64,000 nt of DNA from Nitrosococcus watsonii C-113. Lineage in GTDB: Bacteria > Pseudomonadota > Gammaproteobacteria > Nitrosococcales > Nitrosococcaceae. Shown piece after piece: positions 52,863-61,440 of this stretch. The position numbers and the translations under genes were made by a program. The DNA is taken from NCBI RefSeq assembly GCF_000143085.1, contig NC_014315.1, positions 1,704,001-1,768,000 of the forward strand, read 5' to 3'. Position 1 is the first letter of the stretch, and the number at the start of each line of letters is the position of its first letter. Under the pieces are notes generated by a model. That model ran no database searches and was not told where the DNA came from. It saw only the letters and a program-made list of their open reading frames with translations.

Positions 52863-53516
52863 TCAGCTTGCTGGGTGATTGGCGATGTTGATAAGACTCC
52901 ACTCAACGAGTTGGCGGCTGAGTTCATCCACGGCTTGGCCAAATGCCTCGACGACTGATTCCAGGCGCTCATCCTGACTTTCGACAGGCACCGAGAAACG
53001 CCGGCTGGCCAGCAAATCGCGACTAGTACTGTCAATCAACTGAACATCGAGACGAATGACCGCCCAGGGTTTCTTCCCCCGATATTCACTGTGAAAGGCG
53101 TGCAACTCGCTAAGCAATAAAAAATCGCTGTCGACTGGATTATTCTCGCCAATTACACCAGCTAGGCGGCCATTGCGCCGAAAAACATCCATGAGATGAT
53201 CGCGTAACAGGCTGGGTGCGTCCAAGCTCCAACGCGCCCCTTGATAGACATTTAATTGGTTCGATGTTGGCATCACCAGAATGCGCCGACCCTTCAATAT
53301 TTCGTTAGCCTGGGGAGTGGCAATCCGCAGGATAGCTTTAAGCGGTGCCGCATTTGAAGCATCGACGGGCTTGGAGGGAGGAAGGATAAATGTCTGGAGA
53401 GGTGCCGAACTAGGCAGTAGCGTACAGGCCGGGAGCGTCATCGACAGACTCGCGAACGCCAGGAACATCATCCGCGAAATTACCCGCTGCCTAGTGATCC
53501 CGCAGACCGTTTTCAT
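52863..53516 (-). CDS. ABC-type transport auxiliary lipoprotein (PqiC/MlaD-partner type)
   Basis: This 217-residue lipoprotein has signal LAFASLSMTLPACTLLPSS (lipid Cys about residue 31) and a PqiC-like body with ILRIATPQANEILKGRRILV, QGARWSLDAPSLLRDHLMD and LLASRRFSVPVESQDERLES. Such proteins sit in the outer membrane and pair with MlaD/PqiB-type proteins in lipid trafficking. It overlaps the MlaD-like gene by ATGA, last of a four-gene minus-strand operon. Confidence 0.85.
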   Translation of the reverse strand: MKTVCGITRQRVISRMMFLAFASLSMTLPACTLLPSSAPLQTFILPPSKPVDASNAAPLKAILRIATPQANEILKGRRILVMPTSNQLNVYQGARWSLDAPSLLRDHLMDVFRRNGRLAGVIGENNPVDSDFLLLSELHAFHSEYRGKKPWAVIRLDVQLIDSTSRDLLASRRFSVPVESQDERLESVVEAFGQAVDELSRQLVEWSLINIANHPAS

Positions 53517-54400
53517 GGGGTAAATCCCTCGATGGTGTCTCTATTAAACAGGTACTCGGAAGGATTTTCTTCGAGACGGCGGGTGAAGCGATTCAAATTG
53601 TTCAGTACACTGTTCAATTCACTCAAGGCAGGTCCCAGTTGGCCCAGCCCTCGGTTGACGGAAGCCGCGTTGGCCGCGAGCAGCGACTCGATCTGGCTGC
53701 TCGAGCGTTCCAGCGCCGCCATCGCGTGTTGTGCGCTATTAAAAGCCTTACTCCCTTGTTGCTCCAACAGGACGTTAGCCTGCTGGCCGGCCCGGTTGAA
53801 GTTCGTCATCGCTTGAGCAAGTTCATCCCGTTGCGCAGCTAGGGTCGTAGTGATCTGTTCAATATCCACTAAAATCCGCTCAATACGCCCGAGGTTTTCT
53901 GGCGAGAGTAACCGATTGGTGCTGTTCAGCAACCGATCAAGGCTAACCATCAAGGTTTCCCCACCCGCCAGAAAAGAACGCAATGGTGAGGGTTCGGCGA
54001 CGATCACCGCCGGCTGGTTAGGATCGCTGATAAGCCTTGGGCTTTGGAGCGTGCCGCCATGCAGCTGAATACTCATGCCACCGGTGATATTAGCCAGCAT
54101 CAGACTGGCGCGGGTGTCCTGTTTCACCGGTACGTCGCTGTAAACTCGAATCAGCGCCCGAACTTGGCTGGGATCTTCAGGGTCCAGGTACAAATCCATC
54201 ACGTCTCCCACCTTGATGCCGTTGTATAGCACCGCATTGCCAACGGCCAAGCCACTGACCGCCTGATCGAAGCGTATCTCATAATAGTCATAGTCGCGCT
54301 CGGCGCTGGACTTGCCCAACCACAGGGAAAAGAGCAAGATACCGCCAAGGGTAAGGAGGGCGAATAAGCCGATCAGCACATGATGGGCGCGAGGTTCCAT
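53513..54400 (-). CDS. MlaD-family (MCE) protein
   Basis: ATG 54400, with GGAGG ahead, gives 295 residues; longer versions would run into the ATPase gene. An N-terminal membrane helix (HHVLIGLFALLTLGGILLFS) is followed by one MCE domain (about 38-130, FDQAVSGLAVGNAVLYNGIK). A long helical coiled coil completes it (QRDELAQAMTNFNRAGQQAN). The MCE hexamer forms a lipid channel in the periplasm. It starts one base after the ATPase stop and overlaps the lipoprotein gene downstream. Confidence 0.88.
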   Translation of the reverse strand: MEPRAHHVLIGLFALLTLGGILLFSLWLGKSSAERDYDYYEIRFDQAVSGLAVGNAVLYNGIKVGDVMDLYLDPEDPSQVRALIRVYSDVPVKQDTRASLMLANITGGMSIQLHGGTLQSPRLISDPNQPAVIVAEPSPLRSFLAGGETLMVSLDRLLNSTNRLLSPENLGRIERILVDIEQITTTLAAQRDELAQAMTNFNRAGQQANVLLEQQGSKAFNSAQHAMAALERSSSQIESLLAANAASVNRGLGQLGPALSELNSVLNNLNRFTRRLEENPSEYLFNRDTIEGFTP

Positions 54401-54401
54401 G

Positions 54402-55190
54402 TCAATCCTCCTTCCATAAGCGATGGCGATTTCGCGCGGCGCGGGCGCGGGGGCCATGAAAATAGTCGCGCACCCAAGAATCATCAACGTTTTCGACCAC
54501 CTCCAGGCGATCCGCCACCAGCACCCGTCGCTTTGCCAATACGGCAATCCGATCACAGGTGCTGTACAGAGTATCCAAATCATGGGTAACTAGGAAAACA
54601 CTAAGCCCCAAGGCGTTTCTCAAGGTCAGCAGCAGTTGGTCGAAGCTCGCCGCGCCAATGGGGTCCAGGCCCGCGGTAGGCTCATCGAGAAACAGCACCT
54701 CCGGGTCCAGCGCCAGGGCACGAGCCAGGGCGGCGCGCTTGATCATCCCTCCAGAGAGCTCCGCAGGATACTGCAAGGCTGCACTCACTGGTAGCCCCAC
54801 CAACGCCAACTTGATCCTGGCTAGAAACTCCGCCGCGCGCCGCTTGAGCCTAGCGTGCTCAATCATCGGCAAGGCCACGTTCTCTTGCAGGTTCAGGGAA
54901 GAGAACAAGGCGCCGCGCTGGAACAGCACGCCGAAGCGCCGCTCCAGCTGGGAACGACGCTGGCCCGACAACCGCCGCAGATCCTCGCCAAATATCTCGA
55001 TACTGCCCGCATCGGGTCGGCGCAGGCCGATGATAGTACGCAGTAATACAGATTTGCCACTACCCGAACCACCCACAACGCCGAGAATTTCACCAGGATA
55101 CAGATCCAGATCGAGATGTTCATGGACGCTGTGATGGCCAAAACGATTGGCCAGGTCGCGTATCCGAATCAGGGCTTGTCCACCGTTCAC
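54402..55190 (-). CDS. MlaF-like ABC transporter ATP-binding protein
   Basis: The 262-residue ATPase shows Walker A GGSGSGKSVLLRTI, the Q-loop VLFQRGALFSSL, signature LSGGMIKRAALARALALDP, Walker B VLFLDEPTAGLDP and the switch His in VTHDLD. It energises an Mla-type phospholipid transporter with the MlaE-like permease, whose gene overlaps it by ATGA. The C-terminal 20 residues are basic. The substrate is probably a glycerophospholipid, by family. Confidence 0.92.
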   Translation of the reverse strand: MNGGQALIRIRDLANRFGHHSVHEHLDLDLYPGEILGVVGGSGSGKSVLLRTIIGLRRPDAGSIEIFGEDLRRLSGQRRSQLERRFGVLFQRGALFSSLNLQENVALPMIEHARLKRRAAEFLARIKLALVGLPVSAALQYPAELSGGMIKRAALARALALDPEVLFLDEPTAGLDPIGAASFDQLLLTLRNALGLSVFLVTHDLDTLYSTCDRIAVLAKRRVLVADRLEVVENVDDSWVRDYFHGPRARAARNRHRLWKED

Positions 55191-56329
55191 CAGCCCATCT
55201 CCATGAAGAATAAGGCGGCAATCGCATCCAGCAGAATCACCATGAAGATGGACTGCACCACGCTGGAGGTGGTGTGCTCCCCCACGGACTGGGCGCTGCC
55301 ACTGACCTTAAAACCTTCCAGGCAACCGATAGCCGCGATGAAAAAGGCGAAGATCGGCGCCTTGGACAGGCCGACGAGAAAATGTTTGAGGGATATCCCC
55401 TGCAAAATGGTAACAAACTGCAATGCCGAAATATCCAGCACCACAAGGCACACCAACCCGCCACCAAGCATGCCACTGAGCATGCCGATGAAGGTCAGGA
55501 TCGGCAAACTTAGCAGAAGCGCCAACACTCGGGGAAGCACCAGTAGCTCCGCAGTGCTCAACCCCAAAGTACGCAAGGCGTCGATTTCCTCGTTGGCCTT
55601 CATCGAGCCGATTTGAGCGGTGAAGGCACTGGCGGTGCGTCCCGCGAGCAAGATGGCCGCCAGTAGCACGCCGAACTCCCGCAGGAATGAAAAGGCGATG
55701 AGATCAACCGTGTAGATCGTAGCGCCAAAATTCTGTAGCACCGTGGCGCCAAGAAAGGCCACGACTGCGCCGACCAGGAAAGTTAGCAGGGCGACAATGC
55801 CAATGGCGTTCAAGCCAGTTTGCTGAATCTGCGCGACCAGGGCAGTCAGGCGCCAGCGGTTGGGGCGCCAGAAGGTGGCAGTTAGTGAACCTAGAATCAA
55901 GCCGATAAAGCCAAGCAACAGGAGCTGTTGCCGCCAGAACAACTCGATACGCTCACCGGTACCAGCCAACAAAGCGACAAGCGGTGACCTCGCTTGGCGT
56001 TGCGGTGCCAGCGGCATCGACATGGTCCGGACCACAGCGTCCAGTAACGCCCGACGGGCTGGCGTCAGGCCCGATCCCTCCTTCACAAACGCTGCCAGAC
56101 GCTCGGCACCTAGCAACTCGACCAGCAGGACGGCACCCGCGGTATCCAGCCTGTTTAATCCACTCAGTTCAACGGTTGCATTCAGAGTATTGTTTTTCTC
56201 AGCTTGCGCCTTGAAAACGTCAATCCGCGACTGGAGTTCAGCGTAGTACTCCAAGGTCCAGTCACCAATGACATGTAAGCCGTTAGATCGCTCGTCGAGA
56301 CGGCCGGCTTGAGCCATGCCCGGGTTCAT
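55187..56329 (-). CDS. MlaE-like permease with N-terminal STAS domain
   Basis: This 380-residue protein has a STAS-like domain (about 15-105, VELSGLNRLDTAGAVLLVEL), which in other systems is the separate MlaB protein. It is fused to a five- to six-helix MlaE permease with LVGAVVAFLGATVLQNFGAT, FGVLLAAILLAGRTASAFTA and IGSMKANEEIDALRTLGLS. The fusion explains why no mlaB gene is seen; mlaC is also absent. First gene of a four-gene operon. Confidence 0.9.
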   Translation of the reverse strand: MNPGMAQAGRLDERSNGLHVIGDWTLEYYAELQSRIDVFKAQAEKNNTLNATVELSGLNRLDTAGAVLLVELLGAERLAAFVKEGSGLTPARRALLDAVVRTMSMPLAPQRQARSPLVALLAGTGERIELFWRQQLLLLGFIGLILGSLTATFWRPNRWRLTALVAQIQQTGLNAIGIVALLTFLVGAVVAFLGATVLQNFGATIYTVDLIAFSFLREFGVLLAAILLAGRTASAFTAQIGSMKANEEIDALRTLGLSTAELLVLPRVLALLLSLPILTFIGMLSGMLGGGLVCLVVLDISALQFVTILQGISLKHFLVGLSKAPIFAFFIAAIGCLEGFKVSGSAQSVGEHTTSSVVQSIFMVILLDAIAALFFMEMGW

Positions 56330-56355
56330 ATACTTTTCGGCGATTTGCTTGGAGG

Positions 56356-56478
56356 CTATTCGAGGCGCCTCCCACGTTTTTTAGGGCGCAAGCCATTCCC
56401 CGTGCGCCAGCGATAGAGCTTATAGCGAGAAATTTTGAAAATGCGCATCGCCTCTCTCTGGCTTCTGTCTCATTCCGA
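56356..56478 (-). pseudogene. Helix-turn-helix remnant of an IS630-like transposase
   Basis: A short frame reads REAMRIFKISRYKLYRWRTG then NGLRPKKRGRRLE and a stop, a basic helix-turn-helix like the front of IS630-type transposases. Nothing of a catalytic domain follows. The rest of 56330-56555 shows no gene. Confidence 0.4.
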
Positions 56479-56555
56479 GGAAAGTTATAATAACGCATTC
56501 AGAAATCGATACAAAGCAACCATGAATGGCTATATAGAACAGGAAAAATCGTACG

Positions 56556-57227
56556 CTAAGCATTGTGCGATGTGTCGAATGGACGAATAGCTACCGATCC
56601 CGCGATTTCAGAATGGGGCGCGCGCAGCGATTGAATGGACTGCCGCAAAACGCTGAATGCAGATCTGAGAAATAGAGTCGCAATGAGACTTCCAACAAGA
56701 ATATCCGGCCAGCGTGAAGCAAGTAAATAGCTACCCGCAGCAGCCAGTAAGATACCGACGTTCGCTATTAAGTCATTTCTGGAACACAGCCATGTGGAAC
56801 GCATGTTGAGATTGTCGCTCCGGTGGCGGTAGAGCAGGAAAAAACAAACAAGATTTGCCGCAAGCGCCACCCCTCCGATAAGGCCCATCATCTCCACGCC
56901 CGGCATAATAGGATAGAACACTTTGTAGGCGGCTTCCCCCAGTACACCAAGGCCGAAGACAAGCATAAATCCCCCCTTTGCGAGAGCCGCCCCCGCCTGC
57001 CAGCGCACCGAACGGGCAAGCACAAAAAGGCTGAATCCATAGACCAAGGCATCGCCCAACATGTCGAGGGCATCCGCAAGAAGCGAGGTGGAGTGAGCCA
57101 ACAGACCCGCCCAGCCCTCTACGAAAAACATCACGAGATTGATAATCAGCACAATCCACAATACGCGTCCATGACGTTCCCGGAGGGCGGTAACCTCGCA
57201 GCTTTTGTCCTCACAACAATTTGCCAT
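56556..57227 (-). CDS. Cation diffusion facilitator (CDF) family transporter
   Basis: This 223-residue protein has six predicted helices. The N-terminus carries Cys residues (MANCCEDKSCEVTALRERHG), possibly metal ligands. HSTSLLADALDMLGDALVYG supplies the Asp pair of helix two, and SRNDLIANVGILLAA takes the place of the HD motif of helix five as ND, which may change metal preference. The usual cytoplasmic C-terminal domain is missing, as in short DmeF-like members. It lies 106 bases downstream of the copper ATPase gene in the same direction, so it likely exports a divalent metal as part of the efflux island. Confidence 0.85.
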   Translation of the reverse strand: MANCCEDKSCEVTALRERHGRVLWIVLIINLVMFFVEGWAGLLAHSTSLLADALDMLGDALVYGFSLFVLARSVRWQAGAALAKGGFMLVFGLGVLGEAAYKVFYPIMPGVEMMGLIGGVALAANLVCFFLLYRHRSDNLNMRSTWLCSRNDLIANVGILLAAAGSYLLASRWPDILVGSLIATLFLRSAFSVLRQSIQSLRAPHSEIAGSVAIRPFDTSHNA

Positions 57228-57333
57228 TCCTCATACTCCCATGCTCCACTGATTTTTTAACATATCGTCCTATTTTGATATTGGCGAGGCAGAGATTTTC
57301 TTTCAGCGATTGAGTGAATGTCCGCTTTGCTAT

Positions 57334-59508
57334 TTATACTTTCACCCAATTCAAACGCAGCGCATTCCCTACCACGCTGACGGAACTCAGTGACATGGCG
57401 GCGGCGGCAAAAATGGGAGACAGCAAAATGCCAAAAAAGGGAAATAGAACGCCCGCGGCTACCGGCACCCCCGCCGCATTGTAGATAAAGGCAAAGAAAA
57501 GGTTTTGGCGAATATTGCTCATAGTGGCTCTGGACAGGTGGATAGCTTTGGTAATACCGTTCAAATCGCCTTGCAGCAATGTCACACCGGCGCTTTCCAT
57601 AGCCACGTCGGCGCCGGTCCCCATGGCAATCCCCACCTGGGCTGCCGCCAGCGCCGGGGCATCATTGACCCCATCACCGGCCATGGCAACCACAGCACCT
57701 TTATCCCGCAATTCACCCACGATCCGGTTTTTATCCTGAGGCAGAACGTCGGCATACACTTCATCAATGCCGAGTTTTTCTGAAACTGCCCGAGCGGTAG
57801 TTTCATTGTCTCCCGTGAGCATGACAATTTTTAAACCCGCCTCATGCAGATCTTGAATAGCCCCATGGGTCGTTTCCTTGATGGGATCAGAGACCGCGAT
57901 GACCCCCGCCGATTTGCCATCAATGGCTACCAACATGGCGGTAGCGCCCTGGGCCCGCAACTCTTCGGCGCCTTTCTGAAGCGGCGCGGTATCAACCCCT
58001 AGATCGGCCATCAGCTTGCTGTTTCCCAGGGCGATTTCCCTGCCTTCTACCCGGCCTTTTACGCCTTTTCCAGTCACCGCCTCAAAACCCTCTGTCTGGG
58101 GCAACTTCAACTCCTTGTCATGGGCAGCCCGAACAATGGCCTCCGCTAGGGGGTGTTCGCTTCCCTGTTCCAGGGCGGCGGCCAGTCTGAGCAGTTCATC
58201 TTCTCTCCATCCCTCCGCGGTGATCATCGCCGTTAAGGCGGGACGGCCCTCGGTCAGGGTACCGGTTTTATCCACCACCAGGGTATCCACTTTTTCCATG
58301 ATCTCCAGAGCTTCAGCATTTTTAATCAGCACCCCAGCCTTGGCCCCCCGCCCTACCCCCACCATGATGGACATGGGGGTAGCGAGTCCCAAGGCGCAAG
58401 GGCAGGCAATAATCAAAACGCTGACCGAGACTACCAAAGCATGGCTCAGCGCGGGCGCTGGGCCCCACAGGGACCAGCAAACAAAGGCGATCACCGCAAC
58501 CAAAATGACCGCCGGCACAAACCAGCCAGCTACTTTATCAACCATTCTTTGAATGGGGGCCCGGCTTCTTTGGGCATCAGCCACCATTTTGACGATTTGA
58601 GCCAACATCGTTTCCCGGCCCACTTTTTCAGCGCGGATAATGAGAGAGCCATTGGCGTTCACGGTAGCGCCAATGACTTTTGAGCCCACTGTTTTTTCAA
58701 CCGGCATGGACTCTCCGGTAATCATGGACTCATCAAGATGGCTGCTACCCTCCGTCACTACCCCGTCTACCGGTATTTTCTCACCGGGGCGAATCCGTAA
58801 ATGATCGCCAACTTGAATCTCTTCAATGGGGATCTCAGTGGCCTGGCCCTTGTCATCGACCCGGTGGGCGGTTTTGGGCGCCAAGCCGAGCAGGGCTTTG
58901 ATCGCGCCGCCGGTCCGCTCCCGCGCCCGTAGTTCCAGCATTTGCCCTAACAGCACCAGTACGATAATGACTGCGGCGGCTTCAAAATAAACCGGAACAA
59001 TGCCGCTTTCGCCGCGAAAGGCCGCCGGGAAAATACCAGGGGCGATAGTGGCGACCACGCTATATATCCAGGCAACGCCCGTACCCATGGCAATCAAGGT
59101 AAACATATTTAAAGAACGCTTAACCAGAGAATAAGCGCCGCGCACGAAAAAAGGCCAACCCGCCCAGAGCACAACGGGCGTGGCCAGCACCAATTGAACC
59201 CAGTTTGAAATATTTTCGTCAATGAAATGGATATCGGTAAAATGCCCCCCCATGTCCAGTACCAGCAGGGGGAGACTCAACACCAAGCCAATCCAAAACC
59301 TGCGCTTGAAATCGGTCAGCTCTGGATTTTCCCCTTCCTCGCCAGTGATGGTTTCCGGCTCCAGGGCCATGCCGCAAATAGGGCAATTGCCGGGTCCTTG
59401 CTGGCGTATTTCCGGATGCATGGGGCAGGTGAAAACAGCACTAGATTCGCCATTCTGAACAGAAGCAGCCATGGTTTTATGGGTATGTTGGCGACTCTCC
59501 GTACGCAT
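57334..59508 (-). CDS. copA: Copper-translocating P-type ATPase
   Basis: This P1B-1 ATPase of 724 residues exports Cu(I) from the cytoplasm. In place of a CXXC heavy-metal-associated domain it has a [19 protein letters not shown] zinc-ribbon-like domain (Cys28, Cys42, Cys45), as in many environmental CopA-type proteins. The membrane metal site is [13 protein letters not shown] (CPC at 369-371), phosphorylation site [11 protein letters not shown] (Asp413), ATP-site motif [10 protein letters not shown] (His452-Pro453) and hinge [13 protein letters not shown]. The last helix has [10 protein letters not shown] at its end. ATG 59508 is the clear start. Divergent from the GDCCVxC gene. Confidence 0.95.
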   Translation of the reverse strand: MRTESRQHTHKTMAASVQNGESSAVFTCPMHPEIRQQGPGNCPICGMALEPETITGEEGENPELTDFKRRFWIGLVLSLPLLVLDMGGHFTDIHFIDENISNWVQLVLATPVVLWAGWPFFVRGAYSLVKRSLNMFTLIAMGTGVAWIYSVVATIAPGIFPAAFRGESGIVPVYFEAAAVIIVLVLLGQMLELRARERTGGAIKALLGLAPKTAHRVDDKGQATEIPIEEIQVGDHLRIRPGEKIPVDGVVTEGSSHLDESMITGESMPVEKTVGSKVIGATVNANGSLIIRAEKVGRETMLAQIVKMVADAQRSRAPIQRMVDKVAGWFVPAVILVAVIAFVCWSLWGPAPALSHALVVSVSVLIIACPCALGLATPMSIMVGVGRGAKAGVLIKNAEALEIMEKVDTLVVDKTGTLTEGRPALTAMITAEGWREDELLRLAAALEQGSEHPLAEAIVRAAHDKELKLPQTEGFEAVTGKGVKGRVEGREIALGNSKLMADLGVDTAPLQKGAEELRAQGATAMLVAIDGKSAGVIAVSDPIKETTHGAIQDLHEAGLKIVMLTGDNETTARAVSEKLGIDEVYADVLPQDKNRIVGELRDKGAVVAMAGDGVNDAPALAAAQVGIAMGTGADVAMESAGVTLLQGDLNGITKAIHLSRATMSNIRQNLFFAFIYNAAGVPVAAGVLFPFFGILLSPIFAAAAMSLSSVSVVGNALRLNWVKV

Positions 59509-59668
59509 GGGTTTAATCCTCGTTGGGTTTAAAAACAGGGCTTACAATCTTAAGCTTGGGAATACTTAACTCTAGCAGAGGAGGCGAAATTTTTCTTTCC
59601 ACAAAAATTATTGATGAGATGCTTACAATCATTTACCGCTCTACATTGGCATTACATAGGAGAAAGCC

Positions 59669-59899
59669 ATGGTTATTAAGTCCTGCTCAATTCTCACCTG
59701 TCCCCAGTGTGGCTATCAGAAGAAGGAAACCATGCCCAGGGACGCCTGCCAGTTTTTCTATGATTGCAAAGGCTGTGGCGCGGTGTTGCGCCCCAAACCA
59801 GGGGATTGCTGCGTATTCTGTAGTTATGGAGATATCCCCTGCCCGCCTATTCAGCAAGCCCATACCCATGGCGGCACAGCTAAAAATTGCTGCCCTTAA
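59669..59899 (+). CDS. GDCCVxC-domain protein
   Basis: This 76-residue protein is rich in Cys. It has a first pair LTCPQCGYQKKETMPRDACQ, a second CKGCGAVLRP, and the name-giving KPGDCCVFCSYGDIPCPP, with an ending THGGTAKNCCP. Some family members carry selenocysteine in this motif; here it is Cys. The function is unproved; members sit next to metal-resistance genes and are likely metal or thiol handling proteins in the cytoplasm. It is divergent from copA across 160 bases, which must hold both promoters. Confidence 0.88.
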   Translation: MVIKSCSILTCPQCGYQKKETMPRDACQFFYDCKGCGAVLRPKPGDCCVFCSYGDIPCPPIQQAHTHGGTAKNCCP

Positions 59900-60047
59900 A
59901 GGGCCTGCATGTAGAGAGGACCAGCACGGATTTTCCCGACAGTAATAAGCCAGAAACTCCCCATTCCAAGGCTAGTAATGATTTCGAGGCTGCGCTATCC
60001 TTCCCGATGGGAGTTATTTAAATACACCCATCAGAGGCAAAGGCATC

Positions 60048-60800
60048 ATGTTATTTAAACAACTTTTCGAATCTGACTCATCCACCTACACTTATTTACT
60101 GGCCTGCCCCGAAACCGGCCAGTGCGCCCTGATTGACCCAGTTATCGATACCGCTGAACGAGATTTGGAAATACTACAAGCGTTGGACTTGAAGCTAACC
60201 TATACCATTGATACCCATGTCCATGCGGATCATCTAACAGGCGCTCTTAAGCTCAAGCAGCTTGCCGGCAGCCAGATCTGCTATCCGGCCATGGATCAGA
60301 TTTCCTGCGTCGACATTGGCTTGCGAGAGGGTGAAGCTTTTTCCATTGGCAACATCGAACTGCATCCCCTGTTTACCCCTGGCCATACCGATACTCATCA
60401 TTGCTATATTGTGAACGACCAAACCCACACCCTACTCTTCTCTGGCGATGCGCTTTTAATCGATGCCTGCGGGCGCACAGACTTTCAGCAAGGCGATACG
60501 ACCCGTTTATACCATAGCATTCGCGACAAGCTCTTTATCCTACCCGACGAAACCCTGGTCTATCCGGCCCACAATTATGAAGGACGATTCATCTCAACCA
60601 TTGCCCAGGAGAAAAAGCGCAATCCCCGGATAAAGGAATCCACATCGCTAGAAGACTTCACAACCATCATGAACAATCTTGACCTGCCCTATCCCCAAAA
60701 AATCGATTTTGCCGTCCCCGGCAACCACATGTGCGGCCAATGCCCGCCTGAGGTGCCCGAAGAATTCCGGGCACCCTGTAGCCCCTATGATCAAGGCTAA
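60048..60800 (+). CDS. Persulfide dioxygenase-like MBL-fold protein (ETHE1-like)
   Basis: This 250-residue metallo-beta-lactamase-fold protein has the ETHE1-type iron motif THVHADHLTGALKLK, further ligands in TPGHTDTHHCYIV and FSGDALLIDACGRTDFQQGD, and YPAHNYEGRFIST. The GRTDFQ block is a good sign of persulfide dioxygenases, which oxidise glutathione persulfide to sulfite and glutathione. It ends with a Cys-containing tail (NHMCGQCPPEVPEEFRAPCS). Start ATG 60048. The DUF442 gene follows in the same direction. Confidence 0.9.
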   Translation: MLFKQLFESDSSTYTYLLACPETGQCALIDPVIDTAERDLEILQALDLKLTYTIDTHVHADHLTGALKLKQLAGSQICYPAMDQISCVDIGLREGEAFSIGNIELHPLFTPGHTDTHHCYIVNDQTHTLLFSGDALLIDACGRTDFQQGDTTRLYHSIRDKLFILPDETLVYPAHNYEGRFISTIAQEKKRNPRIKESTSLEDFTTIMNNLDLPYPQKIDFAVPGNHMCGQCPPEVPEEFRAPCSPYDQG

Positions 60801-60965
60801 GAAGGGGAGCGAAGTTACAGGCTGAGATCCACGAGGAATATCCCCTTGATGGGGAGTACAGCTAGAATTGAATAATCGAGCTATTGGCATAGTACCCCCT
60901 ATTGCCGTAGGCTTGAGATATATATTAATGAGGAATTAACCCAATATTTACTGGGAGAAAAAAGC

Positions 60966-61409
60966 ATGATGAATCTGAGCAAATTCAATGAAACAACTGC
61001 GGTGGGCGGCCAGCCTTTCAAGGAAGATTTGCAACAGCTGAAACAAGAGGGTTTCCAAACTGTCATTAACCTGCGTGCGACTGGCGAGAAGGATCAACCC
61101 TTGAGCCCGTCCGATGAAGGAGCGATTGTCAGCGAACTCGGTATGGAATATGCGCATCTTCCGGTATCCATGGATGCCTTAAATGAAACCCTGGTGGACC
61201 AGTTCCGGGAGCGGCTAGAGGCTGCCCCCAAACCAGTGTTTGTGCATTGCGCCAGTGGCAAGCGCGCTGGCGCTTTCGCCATGATGGCCACGGCGGTCGA
61301 GCAGGGAATGAATGGGGAAACCGCCCTGCAAAAAGCCCGGGAAATGGGATTCGAATGTGACGTCCCCCAGCTTGAACAATTCGTGAAAACCTATATTGAT
61401 AAAGCATAG
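60966..61409 (+). CDS. DUF442 phosphatase-like protein (Blh N-terminal type)
   Basis: This 147-residue protein has the tyrosine-phosphatase-like fold typical of DUF442. FQTVINLRATGEKDQPLSPS leads to the Cys-Arg loop FVHCASGKRAGAFAMMATAV. In some bacteria the domain is fused to an ETHE1-type persulfide dioxygenase (Blh); here the two are neighbouring genes 165 bases apart, supporting a joint role in sulfide response. The enzymatic activity is not established. Confidence 0.88.
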   Translation: MMNLSKFNETTAVGGQPFKEDLQQLKQEGFQTVINLRATGEKDQPLSPSDEGAIVSELGMEYAHLPVSMDALNETLVDQFRERLEAAPKPVFVHCASGKRAGAFAMMATAVEQGMNGETALQKAREMGFECDVPQLEQFVKTYIDKA

Positions 61410-61440
61410 GCAAAATCCAATAACAGGGAACGAAAAAAAT

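Noticed and set aside
54401-54583. Longer start for the MlaD-like gene
   Set aside because: It would lie inside the ATPase gene and lacks a ribosome site; ATG 54400 has GGAGG ahead and a membrane helix right after it.
56283-56498. 71-codon minus-strand frame ahead of the MlaE-like gene
   Set aside because: Another frame of the same strand gives a transposase-like helix-turn-helix, which explains the sequence better.
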